Notes: a model not told the origin generated them from the letters alone. 64,000 nucleotides of DNA from Azospirillum sp. 412522 (GCF_019805165.1 NZ_RWIJ01000001.1:186001-250000), one strand, 5' to 3'; positions 1 through 8,289 are shown, counted from the stretch's first letter. Translations and numbers: made by a program.

Positions 1-453
1 CCGGGGCTGGAACTCGTCACCGGCTACCGCCGCATGCAGGGCATCGTCTTCCGCCGCGGCGACCCGCGCTTCGAGGGCCGGACGGCGGAAGAGGCGGTGA
101 CGGCGGTCGCCGGTCTGGCCGACTGCATCCTGATCAACCGCAACGCCGGCAGCGGCACCCGCATCCTGACCGACCGGCTGCTGGGCGCGGCACGGCCGAC
201 CGGCTACTGGACGCAGGCCAAGTCGCACAATGCCGTCGCCGTCGCGGTGGCGCAGAACCGCGCCGACTGGGGCGTCGCCATCGAAACCGCGGCGACCCTC
301 TACGGGCTGGGCTTCCTGCCATTGCAGGAGGAGCATTACGACTTCGTCATCCCCGCCGCCCGCCGCGACCGCCCGGCCGTCCGCCGTTTCGTCGAGGCGC
401 TGGAGATGCCGGAGGTGGCGGAGGCCCTGCGCGCCATGGGCTTCATCAGATAG
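1..453 (+). CDS. PBP-like (LysR substrate-type / molybdate-type) domain protein, 5' truncated
   Basis: Only the last 150 residues are inside the window; the open frame runs in from the left edge. The sequence shows an INRNAGSGTRILTD stretch, a TQAKSHNAVAVAVAQ helix and a final GFLPLQEEHYDFVIP strand. Known family: this is the signature of the PBP_like domain found behind helix-turn-helix or MoeA-type domains in regulators of molybdate or tungstate metabolism, where the NRGSGTR loop binds an oxyanion-type ligand. The upstream DNA-binding or enzymatic part is missing, so I cannot tell a regulator from a MoeA fusion. It ends with a TAG stop. Confidence 0.7.
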   Translation, partial: PGLELVTGYRRMQGIVFRRGDPRFEGRTAEEAVTAVAGLADCILINRNAGSGTRILTDRLLGAARPTGYWTQAKSHNAVAVAVAQNRADWGVAIETAATLYGLGFLPLQEEHYDFVIPAARRDRPAVRRFVEALEMPEVAEALRAMGFIR

Positions 454-510
454 AGTCTGACCAAATCCTTCTGCAAATCCGAACAAAATGCCGCCGGTCG
501 GGTTTTTTCG

Positions 511-540
511 TGATCCAACGGTCGGACGGTTGCGTACCGG
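511..540 (+). promoter_or_regulatory. Candidate RpoE-type (ECF) promoter upstream of rpoE-chrR
   Basis: TGATCC at 511-516 is identical to the -35 element known for the Rhodobacter RpoE regulon. Eighteen bases later, at 535, comes TACCGG, a weak -10. If it is active, the pair would be autoregulated and transcribed with a leader of about 145 bases. The -35 is convincing; the -10 is not. Confidence 0.4.
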
Positions 541-690
541 TGGGCACGATGCGACATACAGCCCGGCGTGTTGACCGGCGGGGGTGCAGGATCGACGCAG
601 GGACCTTGAAACGGGGCAGCTGCCGCGAATTCCGGGAATGGGTGCCATCCCCGGCTTGTGCGGCGGCCGATGTTCCCCTTGAATGGGCCC

Positions 691-1266
691 ATGCAGGACC
701 AGCACACCCCCGCAGCCGACATGACCCCCAGCCTGGAAGACCTGCTCGTCGCCGTCGGGCGAGAGCGGGACAAACAGGCGTTCGGGGTTCTGTTCGGCCA
801 CTTCGCGCCGCGGCTGAAGACGTATCTTCGCCGGTTGGGATGCGATTCCGCTGCGGCGGAAGAGCTTGTTCAGGAGGTCATGCTGTTGGTCTGGCGTCGT
901 GCCGAAACCTATGATCCGATCCACGCCTCGGCCGGAACCTGGGTGTTCACCATCGCCCGCAACAAGCGAATCGATGTGCTGCGTCGCGAGCAGCGGCCGG
1001 AGATCGATCCCGACGATCCCGCCCTGGTGCCCGAACCCGACGAACCGGCCGACCGCCGGATCGAGGCGAAGGAGAGCAGCGGGCGCCTGCGCGCCGCGCT
1101 GAAGGATCTGCCGCCGGAGCAGGCCGAGCTTCTGCGCATGGCCTATTTCGAGGACAAGCCCCACAGCGTCATTTCCGCGGAGCACGGCATCCCGCTCGGC
1201 ACCGTCAAATCGCGCCTGCGTCTGGCGATGGAACGCCTGCGCCGGTCGCTGAAGGATGTCGGATGA
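691..1266 (+). CDS. rpoE: ECF sigma factor, RpoE (ChrR-partnered) type
   Basis: RNA polymerase sigma subunit of the extracytoplasmic-function class, about 191 residues. Region 2 lies in the first half, with EELVQEVMLLVWRRAETYDP and TWVFTIARNKRIDVLRR. Region 4 is the C-terminal helix-turn-helix ending in GIPLGTVKSRLRLAMERLR. A short acidic linker rich in Pro and Glu (PALVPEPDEP) is typical of the Rhodobacter RpoE group. The next gene is its cognate zinc anti-sigma factor, 10 bases downstream, so the pair is cotranscribed. Known role of the family: transcription of photo-oxidative (singlet oxygen) stress genes. Possible starts are GTG 658, ATG 670, ATG 691 and ATG 721; none has a clear ribosome site, and 691 is a compromise. 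Confidence 0.9.
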   Translation: MQDQHTPAADMTPSLEDLLVAVGRERDKQAFGVLFGHFAPRLKTYLRRLGCDSAAAEELVQEVMLLVWRRAETYDPIHASAGTWVFTIARNKRIDVLRREQRPEIDPDDPALVPEPDEPADRRIEAKESSGRLRAALKDLPPEQAELLRMAYFEDKPHSVISAEHGIPLGTVKSRLRLAMERLRRSLKDVG

Positions 1267-1276
1267 GGCATTTCCG

Positions 1277-1951
1277 ATGAACCGGCCGAGCCACCATCCC
1301 GGCGATACCCTGCTGATCGACTATGCCGGCGGCGCCCTGTGCGAGGGCGCGTCGCTGGCCGTCGCCACCCATATGGCCTTCTGCCCTGCCTGCCGCCATG
1401 CCGTCACGGAGATGGAGGCGATCGGCGGCGCCCTGCTGGACGATCTGGAACCGGAGCCGCTGTCAGAGGGCTGCCTGGAGGCGCTGATGGCCCGCCTGGA
1501 CCATGAGCGGCCGGCGCCTTGCCGTCCCGCGGTGAAGCCGTCAGCGAAGCAGTCGCGCTATCCCGAGCCGCTGCGCAGCTATCTGCACGGACGGCTGGAC
1601 CGCGACGGGCGGATCGGGGACGGCGGCTGGCGCTTCCTGCAGCCGGGCATGCGCAGCCTGGACCTGCTGTCCGGCCCGGACGGGACCACCCGGCTGATCC
1701 GCATGAAGGGCGGGGTCGGCGTGCCGAAGCACACCCATGGCGGCATCGAGCTGACCGTGGTGCTGGAGGGCGGCTTCTCCGACGAATTCGGCGCCTTCCT
1801 GCCCGGCGACATCGCCGTCGGCGACCCGTCGCTGGTCCACCGGCCGGTATCCGACCCGGAGGGCTGCCTGTGCCTCGCCACCACCATCGGCGGGCTGCGG
1901 ATGACCGGGCCGCTGGGGCGGCTGTTCAACCGGTTCGTCAAGAGGTTCTGA
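1277..1951 (+). CDS. chrR: ChrR-type zinc anti-sigma factor with cupin domain
   Basis: Cytoplasmic anti-sigma factor that holds RpoE inactive until oxidative stress; 224 residues. The N-terminal ZAS domain shows His7, His32, Cys36 and Cys39 (from THMAFCPAC), the same His/His-x3-Cys-x2-Cys zinc set as Rhodobacter ChrR, shifted by one residue. The C-terminal half is a cupin (KHTHGGIELTVVLEGGF, GDIAVGDPSLVHRP, CLCLAT) with the usual metal ligands of ChrR. I chose ATG 1277 because GAGG at 1265-1268 sits 8 bases upstream and because it places the first zinc His near residue 6. An earlier in-frame ATG at 1256 overlaps the sigma gene. Confidence 0.93.
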   Translation: MNRPSHHPGDTLLIDYAGGALCEGASLAVATHMAFCPACRHAVTEMEAIGGALLDDLEPEPLSEGCLEALMARLDHERPAPCRPAVKPSAKQSRYPEPLRSYLHGRLDRDGRIGDGGWRFLQPGMRSLDLLSGPDGTTRLIRMKGGVGVPKHTHGGIELTVVLEGGFSDEFGAFLPGDIAVGDPSLVHRPVSDPEGCLCLATTIGGLRMTGPLGRLFNRFVKRF

Positions 1952-2020
1952 GGCTGCGCGCCGCCCCCTCCCCGGCGGTTTGGCCGGAGAGGGAGAGGGC
2001 GGCGGAACCCGGAGGATCGC

Positions 2021-2488
2021 TTACGCCGCGACCGCCATCCGCCCGTCGCGGGCGCGCATCAGCAGCCAGACCGCCGAGACGCCCAGCAGCTTCGACGCGA
2101 AGCTGGCGGCCCAGACGGCGGGATCCCAGACATCCAGCATGCCGAAGAAGATGGCGGTGTCGACCGGCACCGACAGGGCGGCGCTGATCCACAGCCGGTC
2201 GCGCAAGGGGCGGCGGGTGATGGTGAAGACCGCCCAGTCGATCATCTCCGACACGGCGAAGGCGACGACGCTGGCGGTGGCGACGAAGGGGTCGGTCAGT
2301 AGATAGGACAGCACGGTGCCGCCCAGCATGGCGGCGAGCGCCCAGTGGCCGAAGCGCACCTGCACCATGTCGCGCAGGATGAAGATCAGGCCGGCCCAGC
2401 AGGACCAGACCAGATCCAGGTGCGGATACAGGCTGAAGGCGAAGTTGATGGCAAGAATGCTGCCGATGTAGGCGGCGAGCCAGAGCAT
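2021..2488 (-). CDS. VUT-family (YhhQ-like) queuosine-precursor transporter
   Basis: Small inner-membrane protein of 155 residues with about five or six hydrophobic spans. Family hallmarks are visible: LIFILRDMVQVRFG, GGTVLSYLL, ATASVVAFAVSEMIDWAVF and the C-terminal ASFASKLLGV. Known for the family: uptake of preQ0/preQ1 for queuosine in tRNA (YhhQ in E. coli). No que genes are next to it, so the substrate is inferred. ATG at 2488 is preferred over the upstream TTG at 2521 because a strong GGAGG stands 9 bases before it. The leader just upstream folds strongly (see the separate entry). Confidence 0.8.
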   Translation of the reverse strand: MLWLAAYIGSILAINFAFSLYPHLDLVWSCWAGLIFILRDMVQVRFGHWALAAMLGGTVLSYLLTDPFVATASVVAFAVSEMIDWAVFTITRRPLRDRLWISAALSVPVDTAIFFGMLDVWDPAVWAASFASKLLGVSAVWLLMRARDGRMAVAA

Positions 2489-2503
2489 GGCGATGATCCT
2501 CCG

Positions 2504-2582
2504 AGAGCGGACCCGCGGCAATACGGGCGCTGATGACCGGAGCCGGCCCCGCGTGAATGCGGGCGCCCCGAGAAACCGCTCT
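2504..2582 (-). promoter_or_regulatory. Structured 5' leader of the VUT transporter, candidate regulatory RNA
   Basis: Read on the minus strand, AGAGCGG (2582-2576) can pair with CCGCTCT (2510-2504) to close a domain of about 79 bases. Inside are two competing elements, a CCCGC/GCGGG hairpin with a six-base loop and a GGGCGC/GCGCCC pairing. The 3' strand of the closing helix ends one base before the GGAGG ribosome site, a layout suited to translational control. It does not match a preQ1 riboswitch consensus that I recognise. Confidence 0.4.
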
Positions 2583-2656
2583 AGCTAACAGAACATCGCC
2601 ATGGTGGGAAGGTGCCGCGTCGCCCGTCCGACCGTCCGCCCAACCGGTGGGGCCGT

Positions 2657-3418
2657 TCAGCCGAAGAGGATGTCCGGCACCGCCGCCGCTAGGGCGGCCA
2701 GTTCCGGCACCTCGCGGGACCGGCCGTCGGTGACCAGCGTGTCGATGCGGTCGACCGGGCAGAAGCTGACCCGGCTGGCCTGGCCGATCTTGCTGTGGTC
2801 GGCCAGGATCACCGCGCGGCCGGCGTTGCCGACCATCGCGCGGGCCACCTCCGCCTCGCGCGGGTCGAAGCTGGTGGCGCCGTAGCGCGGATGCAGCGCC
2901 ACCGGCGACAGCAGCGCCATGTCGGCACGGTAGCGGTGGATTTCGGCGATGGTGCCTTCGCCGAAGGTTGCGGGGATCCCTTCGTCCACCCGGCCGCCGA
3001 GCAGAACCGCCCGGCTGCGGTTCTGGTTGGCGACGATCTGCGCCACGTCGAAGGAATTGGTGATCACGGTCAGCCCGGCCAGGCTCGCCAGTTCCTCGGC
3101 CAGGGCCGACACCGTGCTGCCGAAATCGAGGAACAGGGTCTGGCCCGGCGCGACCAGACGGGCCGCCGCCTTGGCGATGGCCCGCTTTTCCTTCTGGCGG
3201 ACCTGGCTGCGCACGGCAATGGGTGGTTCCGGTTCCGGACCCACGGCGACGACCCCGCCATGGACGCGGCGCAGTTCGCCGCGCGCCTCCAACTCCACGA
3301 TGTCGCGCCGCACCGTCTCGCGCGAGACGCCGAGATCCCCGGCGATCCGGTCGGTGGAGACCCGGTGCGCCGCCGCCAGGAGGGCACGGATCCGCTGGTG
3401 GCGTTCCTCCTGGAGCAT
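2657..3418 (-). CDS. DeoR/GlpR-family transcriptional regulator
   Basis: Repressor-type regulator of 253 residues. It has an N-terminal winged helix (residues about 5-57, VSTDRIAGDLGVSRETVRRD) and a C-terminal DeoRC sensor domain with FLDFGST near residue 95 and the later DHSKIGQ motif. Known family members bind a sugar phosphate at this C-terminal isomerase-like fold. It is the last gene of the minus-strand operon and starts 3 bases after the stop of the permease, so it probably controls this transporter and the divergent phosphatase. That context favours a phosphorylated sugar or polyol as inducer. The ligand is inference. Confidence 0.88.
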   Translation of the reverse strand: MLQEERHQRIRALLAAAHRVSTDRIAGDLGVSRETVRRDIVELEARGELRRVHGGVVAVGPEPEPPIAVRSQVRQKEKRAIAKAAARLVAPGQTLFLDFGSTVSALAEELASLAGLTVITNSFDVAQIVANQNRSRAVLLGGRVDEGIPATFGEGTIAEIHRYRADMALLSPVALHPRYGATSFDPREAEVARAMVGNAGRAVILADHSKIGQASRVSFCPVDRIDTLVTDGRSREVPELAALAAAVPDILFG

Positions 3419-3421
3419 CGG

Positions 3422-5110
3422 TCAGACCGCCTTCCGCCGGCCGGCGAGCGCCAGGGCGCCGCGCATGGCGAGCGCTGCCGCCGCCACGGCCGCCATGATG
3501 CAGGTGGAGAAGGCCGCCGCCTGCGACACGAACCCCGCCTCGTCCAGCCGCATCACCGTCACCGCGGCGAGGTTGGTGGAGGGCGAGACGAGGAAGATGA
3601 TCGCCGACAACGTGACCATGGAGCGCATGAACAGGAAGAAGAAGACCGACAGCAGGGTCGGGATCATCACCGGCACCACCACGTCGCCCAGCACCCGCAG
3701 GACGCCGCCGCCCAGGCAGCCCGCCGCTTCCTCCAGCGCCGCCGGCACGGCGCGCATTCCGGTGACCATCGTGAGGAAGCCCTGCGTGTGGTAGTGGTAG
3801 AAATTGCACAGCGCCAGCAGAAGCGCCGTCCCATACAGCATGTGCAGCGGCGTTCCCGCAAGGTTGAAGGCGAAGATGTAGGACAGGCCCAGCACCAGCC
3901 CCGGCACGCCGACCGGCAGCACGGCCAGCAGATAGACCGCCTTCGCCAGCCCCGGCGGCATCCGCCGCAGGCCGAGCACCAGGGCGAACAGCAGCACGGT
4001 GCCGATCCCCGCCGTCGCCGCCGACACGCCGAGCGAGGTCCACAGCGGATCGTAGCCGCCGCTGAGCGTGATCGAATAATGCTTCGTCGTGAAGTCGAGC
4101 CGGTAGGGCCAGAGCCGGACGACGCTGGCGAAGACCACCGTCGCCACCACCGCCGTGATCGACAGGGCCAGCGTCATGGTGACGAGGAACAGCGGGATGT
4201 CGCGCATCGGCAGGCGGTCGGGGACCGGCGGCAGCGCGCTTTCCGAGGCGGTGCCGAACTGGCGCTGGGCGGCCACCCGCTCGATGTAGACGGCGATGCC
4301 GGTGGGCAGCAGCAGCAGGATGCCCACCGCGGCGCCGATGCCGAACTTCATCTGGCCGGTGACCTGATTGTAGATCTCGGTCGCCAGCACGGAGAAATCG
4401 CCGCCGATGGTCACGGCGTTGCCGAAGTCGGTGATGGTCACGGTGAAGACCACGAAGCCGGCGCTGAGCAGGCCGAACTTGACGTTGGGCAGGGTGATGC
4501 CGAGGAACTGCTGGAGCCGCGTCGCCCCCATCACCTCCGCCGCGTCGTAATAGCGGGCGTCCGACTGGCGCAGCGCCGCCTGGATGATGAGCACCGCCTG
4601 GGGCAGCGCGTAGAGCACGTTGGCGATCAGCAGCCCCGGAAAGCCGTAGATGTTCAGCCGGACGCCCAGCAGGTTGCTGACCAGCCCGTTGCGGCCCAGC
4701 AGGAAGATCAGGCCCAGGCCGAGCACCAGCGAGGGGGCAAGCAGCGGCAGCGACAGGGCCGCCGCGACGAAGCGCTTGCCGGGAACGCGCGTGCGCTGCG
4801 CCGCATAGGCGACCGCGAAGCCCAGCACGAGGCAGACCGCCGTGGTCGCCGTGCCGACCAGTAGGCTGTTGCCGACCGCGCGCAGGATGCCCGGCGTGCG
4901 GAAAAGGGCGAGATAATTGGCGACACCGATGCCGCCGGATTCTTCGGTGAAACTGCGCCAGACGATGGTTGCCAGCGGCAGCAGGAAGAACAGGACCAGC
5001 GCCACCACCGGCACCAGCACGCAGGCGCCGAACAGCAACCGTTCGTCCAAAGGGCGGCTGGCGCGTCGGGGACGGGCCTTGTCCGTCAGGGCCAGGGCGG
5101 GGGCGGTCAT
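3422..5110 (-). CDS. Double-length ABC permease, AfuB / PhnU2-like
   Basis: Inner-membrane permease of 562 residues carrying two binding-protein-dependent transport modules in one chain, with about twelve spans and a loop near residues 270-290. Each half has an EAA-type motif: AAEVMGATRLQQFLGITLP in the first, EEAAGCLGGGVLRVLGDVVVP in the second. This fused layout belongs to the iron/thiamine-like type I importers, including AfuB (hexose-phosphate) and PhnU2 (2-aminoethylphosphonate). Its ATG overlaps the stop of the ATPase gene by four bases, showing translational coupling. Substrate specificity cannot be read from the permease. Confidence 0.88.
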   Translation of the reverse strand: MTAPALALTDKARPRRASRPLDERLLFGACVLVPVVALVLFFLLPLATIVWRSFTEESGGIGVANYLALFRTPGILRAVGNSLLVGTATTAVCLVLGFAVAYAAQRTRVPGKRFVAAALSLPLLAPSLVLGLGLIFLLGRNGLVSNLLGVRLNIYGFPGLLIANVLYALPQAVLIIQAALRQSDARYYDAAEVMGATRLQQFLGITLPNVKFGLLSAGFVVFTVTITDFGNAVTIGGDFSVLATEIYNQVTGQMKFGIGAAVGILLLLPTGIAVYIERVAAQRQFGTASESALPPVPDRLPMRDIPLFLVTMTLALSITAVVATVVFASVVRLWPYRLDFTTKHYSITLSGGYDPLWTSLGVSAATAGIGTVLLFALVLGLRRMPPGLAKAVYLLAVLPVGVPGLVLGLSYIFAFNLAGTPLHMLYGTALLLALCNFYHYHTQGFLTMVTGMRAVPAALEEAAGCLGGGVLRVLGDVVVPVMIPTLLSVFFFLFMRSMVTLSAIIFLVSPSTNLAAVTVMRLDEAGFVSQAAAFSTCIMAAVAAAALAMRGALALAGRRKAV

Positions 5111-6114
5111 GCGCGCACCCAGGCGCAGGCGTCTGCCGCCACCGACACATCCACCGCCGCACCCGGCTCCACCCCCGGATCCCGGTTGGTTTCGGCCAGC
5201 AATTCCCGGCCCCGCCAGGACAGGCGCAGCCGGCGGATGTTGCCGAGGAAGGTCAGGTCGATCACCCGCCCTTCGGCGTCCGGTGCGGGCGTGACGGCGA
5301 TCCGTTCCGGCCGCACGCAGGCCTCGAAGGCGTTTTCGGCCCCGTCCGGGCGCCCGGGCATCAGGTGGGGCATCGTCTCGCGCACCCAGGCCGTCGGCAG
5401 CAGGTTGCTGCTGCCCATGAAGTCGGCGACGAAGCGGGTGCGCGGGCGCAGATACAGATCCTGCGGCGTGCCCACCTGCTCGATCAGGCCGTGGTTCATG
5501 CAGACGACCTTGTCGGCCAGCGTCAGCGCCTCTTCCTGGTCGTGGGTGACCATGATGGTGGGAATGCCGAGCCGGCGCTGCACGTCGCGGATCTCCGCCC
5601 GCAGGTCGGCACGCACGCGGGCGTCCAGCGCCGACAGCGGCTCGTCCAGCAGGATCAGCGACGGATCGACGGCCAGCGCACGGGCGAGCGCCACCCGCTG
5701 CTGCTGTCCGCCGGACAGTTGCCACGGGTAGCGGTCGGCGGCCTTCGGCAGCTTGATGAGGTCGAGAAGCTCGCCGACCCGCGCCGCGATGCGGTCGCGC
5801 GGCGCCTTGCGGATCTTCAGGCCGTAGCCGATGTTCTGCGCCACCGTCATGTTGGGGAACAGCGAATAGGACTGGAAGACGATGCCGAAACCGCGGTCGC
5901 GCGCCGGGACGGTGCCCAGATCCCGCCCGCCCATCAGCAGCTCGCCGCCGTCATAAGGCATCAGCCCGGCGATGATGCGCAGCAGGGTCGTCTTGCCGCA
6001 ACCGCTCGGCCCCAGCAGGCAGACGAATTCCCGTTCCTCCACGCTGAGGGTGATGCGGTCGAGGGCGACGAAGCCGTCGAAGGTCTTCAGGAGATTCTTG
6101 ATCTGCAAATCCAT
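5107..6114 (-). CDS. ABC transporter ATPase, AfuC / PhnT2-like
   Basis: Nucleotide-binding subunit of 335 residues that powers the adjacent permease. Walker A GPSGCGKTT (about residues 35-43), the ABC signature LSGGQQQR, Walker B LILLDEPLSALD and the switch His in MVTHDQEEA are all intact. The C-terminal third carries the TOBE-like domain (FEACVRPERIAV). ATG 6114 is the start giving the usual family length; upstream codons in the same frame lack family similarity. It lies between the binding-protein gene and the permease gene in the same operon. Confidence 0.92.
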   Translation of the reverse strand: MDLQIKNLLKTFDGFVALDRITLSVEEREFVCLLGPSGCGKTTLLRIIAGLMPYDGGELLMGGRDLGTVPARDRGFGIVFQSYSLFPNMTVAQNIGYGLKIRKAPRDRIAARVGELLDLIKLPKAADRYPWQLSGGQQQRVALARALAVDPSLILLDEPLSALDARVRADLRAEIRDVQRRLGIPTIMVTHDQEEALTLADKVVCMNHGLIEQVGTPQDLYLRPRTRFVADFMGSSNLLPTAWVRETMPHLMPGRPDGAENAFEACVRPERIAVTPAPDAEGRVIDLTFLGNIRRLRLSWRGRELLAETNRDPGVEPGAAVDVSVAADACAWVRA

Positions 6115-6227
6115 GGCGCGGCCATTTGGAACGGGAAAGGGAAAGAGGCGGGATGCGAGGGCGGGGCGCCGGTTCCCCCGCATCCGGGCGGAAACGCCGG
6201 AGGCGGGGGACGCGGATGCCGCCGGAC

Positions 6228-7259
6228 TTACCGGCCGATGCTGCCCTGCCAGGTCTGGAGGATGGCGTCGCGTTCCGTCGCGGATTTGGCGAAGTCCATC
6301 GGGTAGAGCACCTTCTGGAGATCGGCCGGCAGGCCGGCCTCCTGCGCCGCCTTGGCGACCGGGGCGCCGGGGATCGTCACGATCTCCTTGTACTTGGTGT
6401 AGAGCGCCGCCGCCGCCGGCGACAGGGTCCAGTCGAGGAAGCGCTTGGCGTCGGCCTTGTTCTTTGAGGTCTTCATCAGGGCCGACGCCTCCAGCTCGTA
6501 GCCGGCGCCGTCGGTCGGAATGACCATCTTGATCGGGAAACCCTCCTCCACCGACTTGATGGCGGCGAAGGCGAGCGAGGTGCCGATGGCGTATTCGCCA
6601 GAACGGGCCGATTTGCAGGGCTTGGACCCCGACTTGATGTACTGGGCGACGTTGCCGTCGAGCGTCTTCAGGAACTGCCAACCCTTCTCGTTGCCCTGGC
6701 CTTGCAGGATGGCGGCGATCTGGAGATAGCCGGTGCCCGACGACACCGGGTTCGGCATCACCACCTCGCCCTTGTAGACCGGGTTGGCGAGGTCCTTCCA
6801 GGAGGCGGGAACCGGCAGGTTCTTCGCCTTCAGCAGTTCGGTGTTGACGCAGAAGGCCGCCATGTAGCCGGTGGCGGCGAACCAGCGCCCGCCCGCATCC
6901 TTGTAGGCTGCCGGCAGCATATCCTCACCCTTGGCGGCATAGGGCTCCACCAGCGCCATCACCCGCGGATCCAGCATGTTGGTGACGGCCCAACCCCAGA
7001 TCACGTCATGCTGCGGGTTGCCGGCCTCCGCCAGCATGCGGGCGCCAAGATCGCCGGTGGACAGGCGCAGGACCTTCAGGTCGATGTCCGGCAAATCCTT
7101 CTTCGCCGCCGCCACGTAGTCGGCGATCTCGTCCTCTTCCAGCGCCGTGTAGACCGTCACGCTGCCGGCCTGGGCCATGGTCGGCAGCGCCGCCGCCATC
7201 AGAAACGTACCGGCCGCCAGCGCCTTCCCGGAAAACTTGATCCCAGCAAACTCCACCAT
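6228..7259 (-). CDS. Periplasmic binding protein of the AfuA / PhnS2 (iron-type) class
   Basis: Extracytoplasmic solute-binding protein of 343 residues, first gene of the operon. A signal peptide ends near AALPTMAQAG (about residue 32). The mature start SVTVYTALEEDEI and the motifs NPQHDVIWG, VVMPNPVSSGTGY and GEYAIGTSLAFAA place it in the family of ferric-type binding proteins that includes AfuA and the putative 2-aminoethylphosphonate proteins. The tyrosine pair that grips ferric iron is not evident, so iron is unlikely. ATG 7259 follows a GAGGGG ribosome site; the codon at 7265 is only TTG. It is divergent from the HisN-like phosphatase. Confidence 0.85.
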   Translation of the reverse strand: MVEFAGIKFSGKALAAGTFLMAAALPTMAQAGSVTVYTALEEDEIADYVAAAKKDLPDIDLKVLRLSTGDLGARMLAEAGNPQHDVIWGWAVTNMLDPRVMALVEPYAAKGEDMLPAAYKDAGGRWFAATGYMAAFCVNTELLKAKNLPVPASWKDLANPVYKGEVVMPNPVSSGTGYLQIAAILQGQGNEKGWQFLKTLDGNVAQYIKSGSKPCKSARSGEYAIGTSLAFAAIKSVEEGFPIKMVIPTDGAGYELEASALMKTSKNKADAKRFLDWTLSPAAAALYTKYKEIVTIPGAPVAKAAQEAGLPADLQKVLYPMDFAKSATERDAILQTWQGSIGR

Positions 7260-7341
7260 CGCCAATCCCCTCTGTTCCGGATGTCGTTCCCCGGCCGCTG
7301 GCCGGTGGCGAAGCTTTGTCCGCCGTGGATTTAAGTGGAGG

Positions 7342-7410
7342 TTTGCACTTTTGTGCGTTTATGTCTACCATGATTGCACAGATGGCGTGCATCTGCGCAG
7401 CAGCACAAAA
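7342..7410. promoter_or_regulatory. Candidate operator region between the binding-protein operon and the phosphatase gene
   Basis: The 160-base divergent spacer holds a perfect inverted pair, TTTTGTGC at 7349-7356 and GCACAAAA at 7403-7410. Further half-site-like copies are TTTGCAC at 7342-7348 and TTGCACA at 7374-7380. Repeated T-rich/GTGC half sites around a divergent promoter suit the DeoR regulator at the end of the operon. The assignment to that protein is inference. Confidence 0.45.
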
Positions 7411-7419
7411 ACAAGGCAT

Positions 7420-8256
7420 ATGATGAGCCAGATCACGACGGACCTGACGACGACCATGGCGGGGGGAAGGCTGGAACTGGCCGCATTTGCCGCCACCCTG
7501 GCGGACGAGGCGCGCGGACTGTCCCGCCGCTGGTTCCGCACCCCGGTCGCCATCGACACCAAGCCGGACGACAGTCCAGTGACGGTCGCCGATCGCGAGG
7601 TGGAGGCCGCCCTGCGCCGCCGCATCGCGGAGCGCTTTCCGGAGCATGGAATCTTCGGGGAAGAGCATGGGCGCGACCGGACGGAGGCGGAGATCGTCTG
7701 GGTGATCGATCCCATCGATGGTACGCGCAGCTTCATCAGCGGCTGGCCGGTCTACGGCATGCTGCTGGCGGTGTTGGAGCAGGGGGTGCCGGCGGTCGGG
7801 GTCATCGACATGCCCGTGCTGGGGGAGCGCTGGACGGGGCGGGCGGGCGCCCCGACCCTCTATGCCGACGGCAGCGGTCCGGAGCGGCCCTGCCGCACCC
7901 GCGATTGCCGCCGGCTGGCGGACGCGACGGTCTACACGACCTCGCCCGATGCCTTCGATCCGGCCGGATTGCAGGTGTTCGAAACGGTCAGCCGGCAGGC
8001 GCGGACGCGGCGCTTCGGCGGCGACTGCTACATCTATGGGCTGGTGGCCTCCGGCCATATCGATCTGGTGATCGAAGCCGGCCTTCAGCCCTACGATTAT
8101 CTGGCGATGCAGCCGGTGATCGAAGGGGCCTGCGGCGTCATCACCGATTGGGAGGGCAAACCCCTGACCATGGAGTCGGATGGGCGCGTGGTGGCCGCCG
8201 CGACGGCCGATCTGCATGCCGAGACGATCGCCGCCATCGCGCGGGCAGCGGCGTAA
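7420..8256 (+). CDS. Inositol-monophosphatase-fold phosphatase, HisN-like
   Basis: Metal-dependent phosphatase of 278 residues. Metal-binding motifs are GEEHG and VIDPIDGTRSFISG in the middle and GLQPYDYLAMQPVIEGACG near the C-terminus, the pattern of IMPase-type histidinol-phosphatases (HisN). It is divergent from a phosphorylated-compound transporter and not near his genes. It may therefore remove phosphate from an imported sugar phosphate rather than act in histidine synthesis; this is inference from context. The start is ATG 7420 or the adjacent ATG 7423; no strong ribosome site separates them. Activity on histidinol phosphate remains possible. Confidence 0.85.
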   Translation: MMSQITTDLTTTMAGGRLELAAFAATLADEARGLSRRWFRTPVAIDTKPDDSPVTVADREVEAALRRRIAERFPEHGIFGEEHGRDRTEAEIVWVIDPIDGTRSFISGWPVYGMLLAVLEQGVPAVGVIDMPVLGERWTGRAGAPTLYADGSGPERPCRTRDCRRLADATVYTTSPDAFDPAGLQVFETVSRQARTRRFGGDCYIYGLVASGHIDLVIEAGLQPYDYLAMQPVIEGACGVITDWEGKPLTMESDGRVVAAATADLHAETIAAIARAAA

Positions 8257-8289
8257 GCCGGTCCGGGCGGGACTGGAGAAGCGGGGACT

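Noticed and set aside
1938..5162. Minus-strand open frame of 1074 codons
   Set aside because: It is a GC-rich shadow of the permease, DeoR and VUT genes; low-complexity Arg/Gly/Ala composition and no family motifs.
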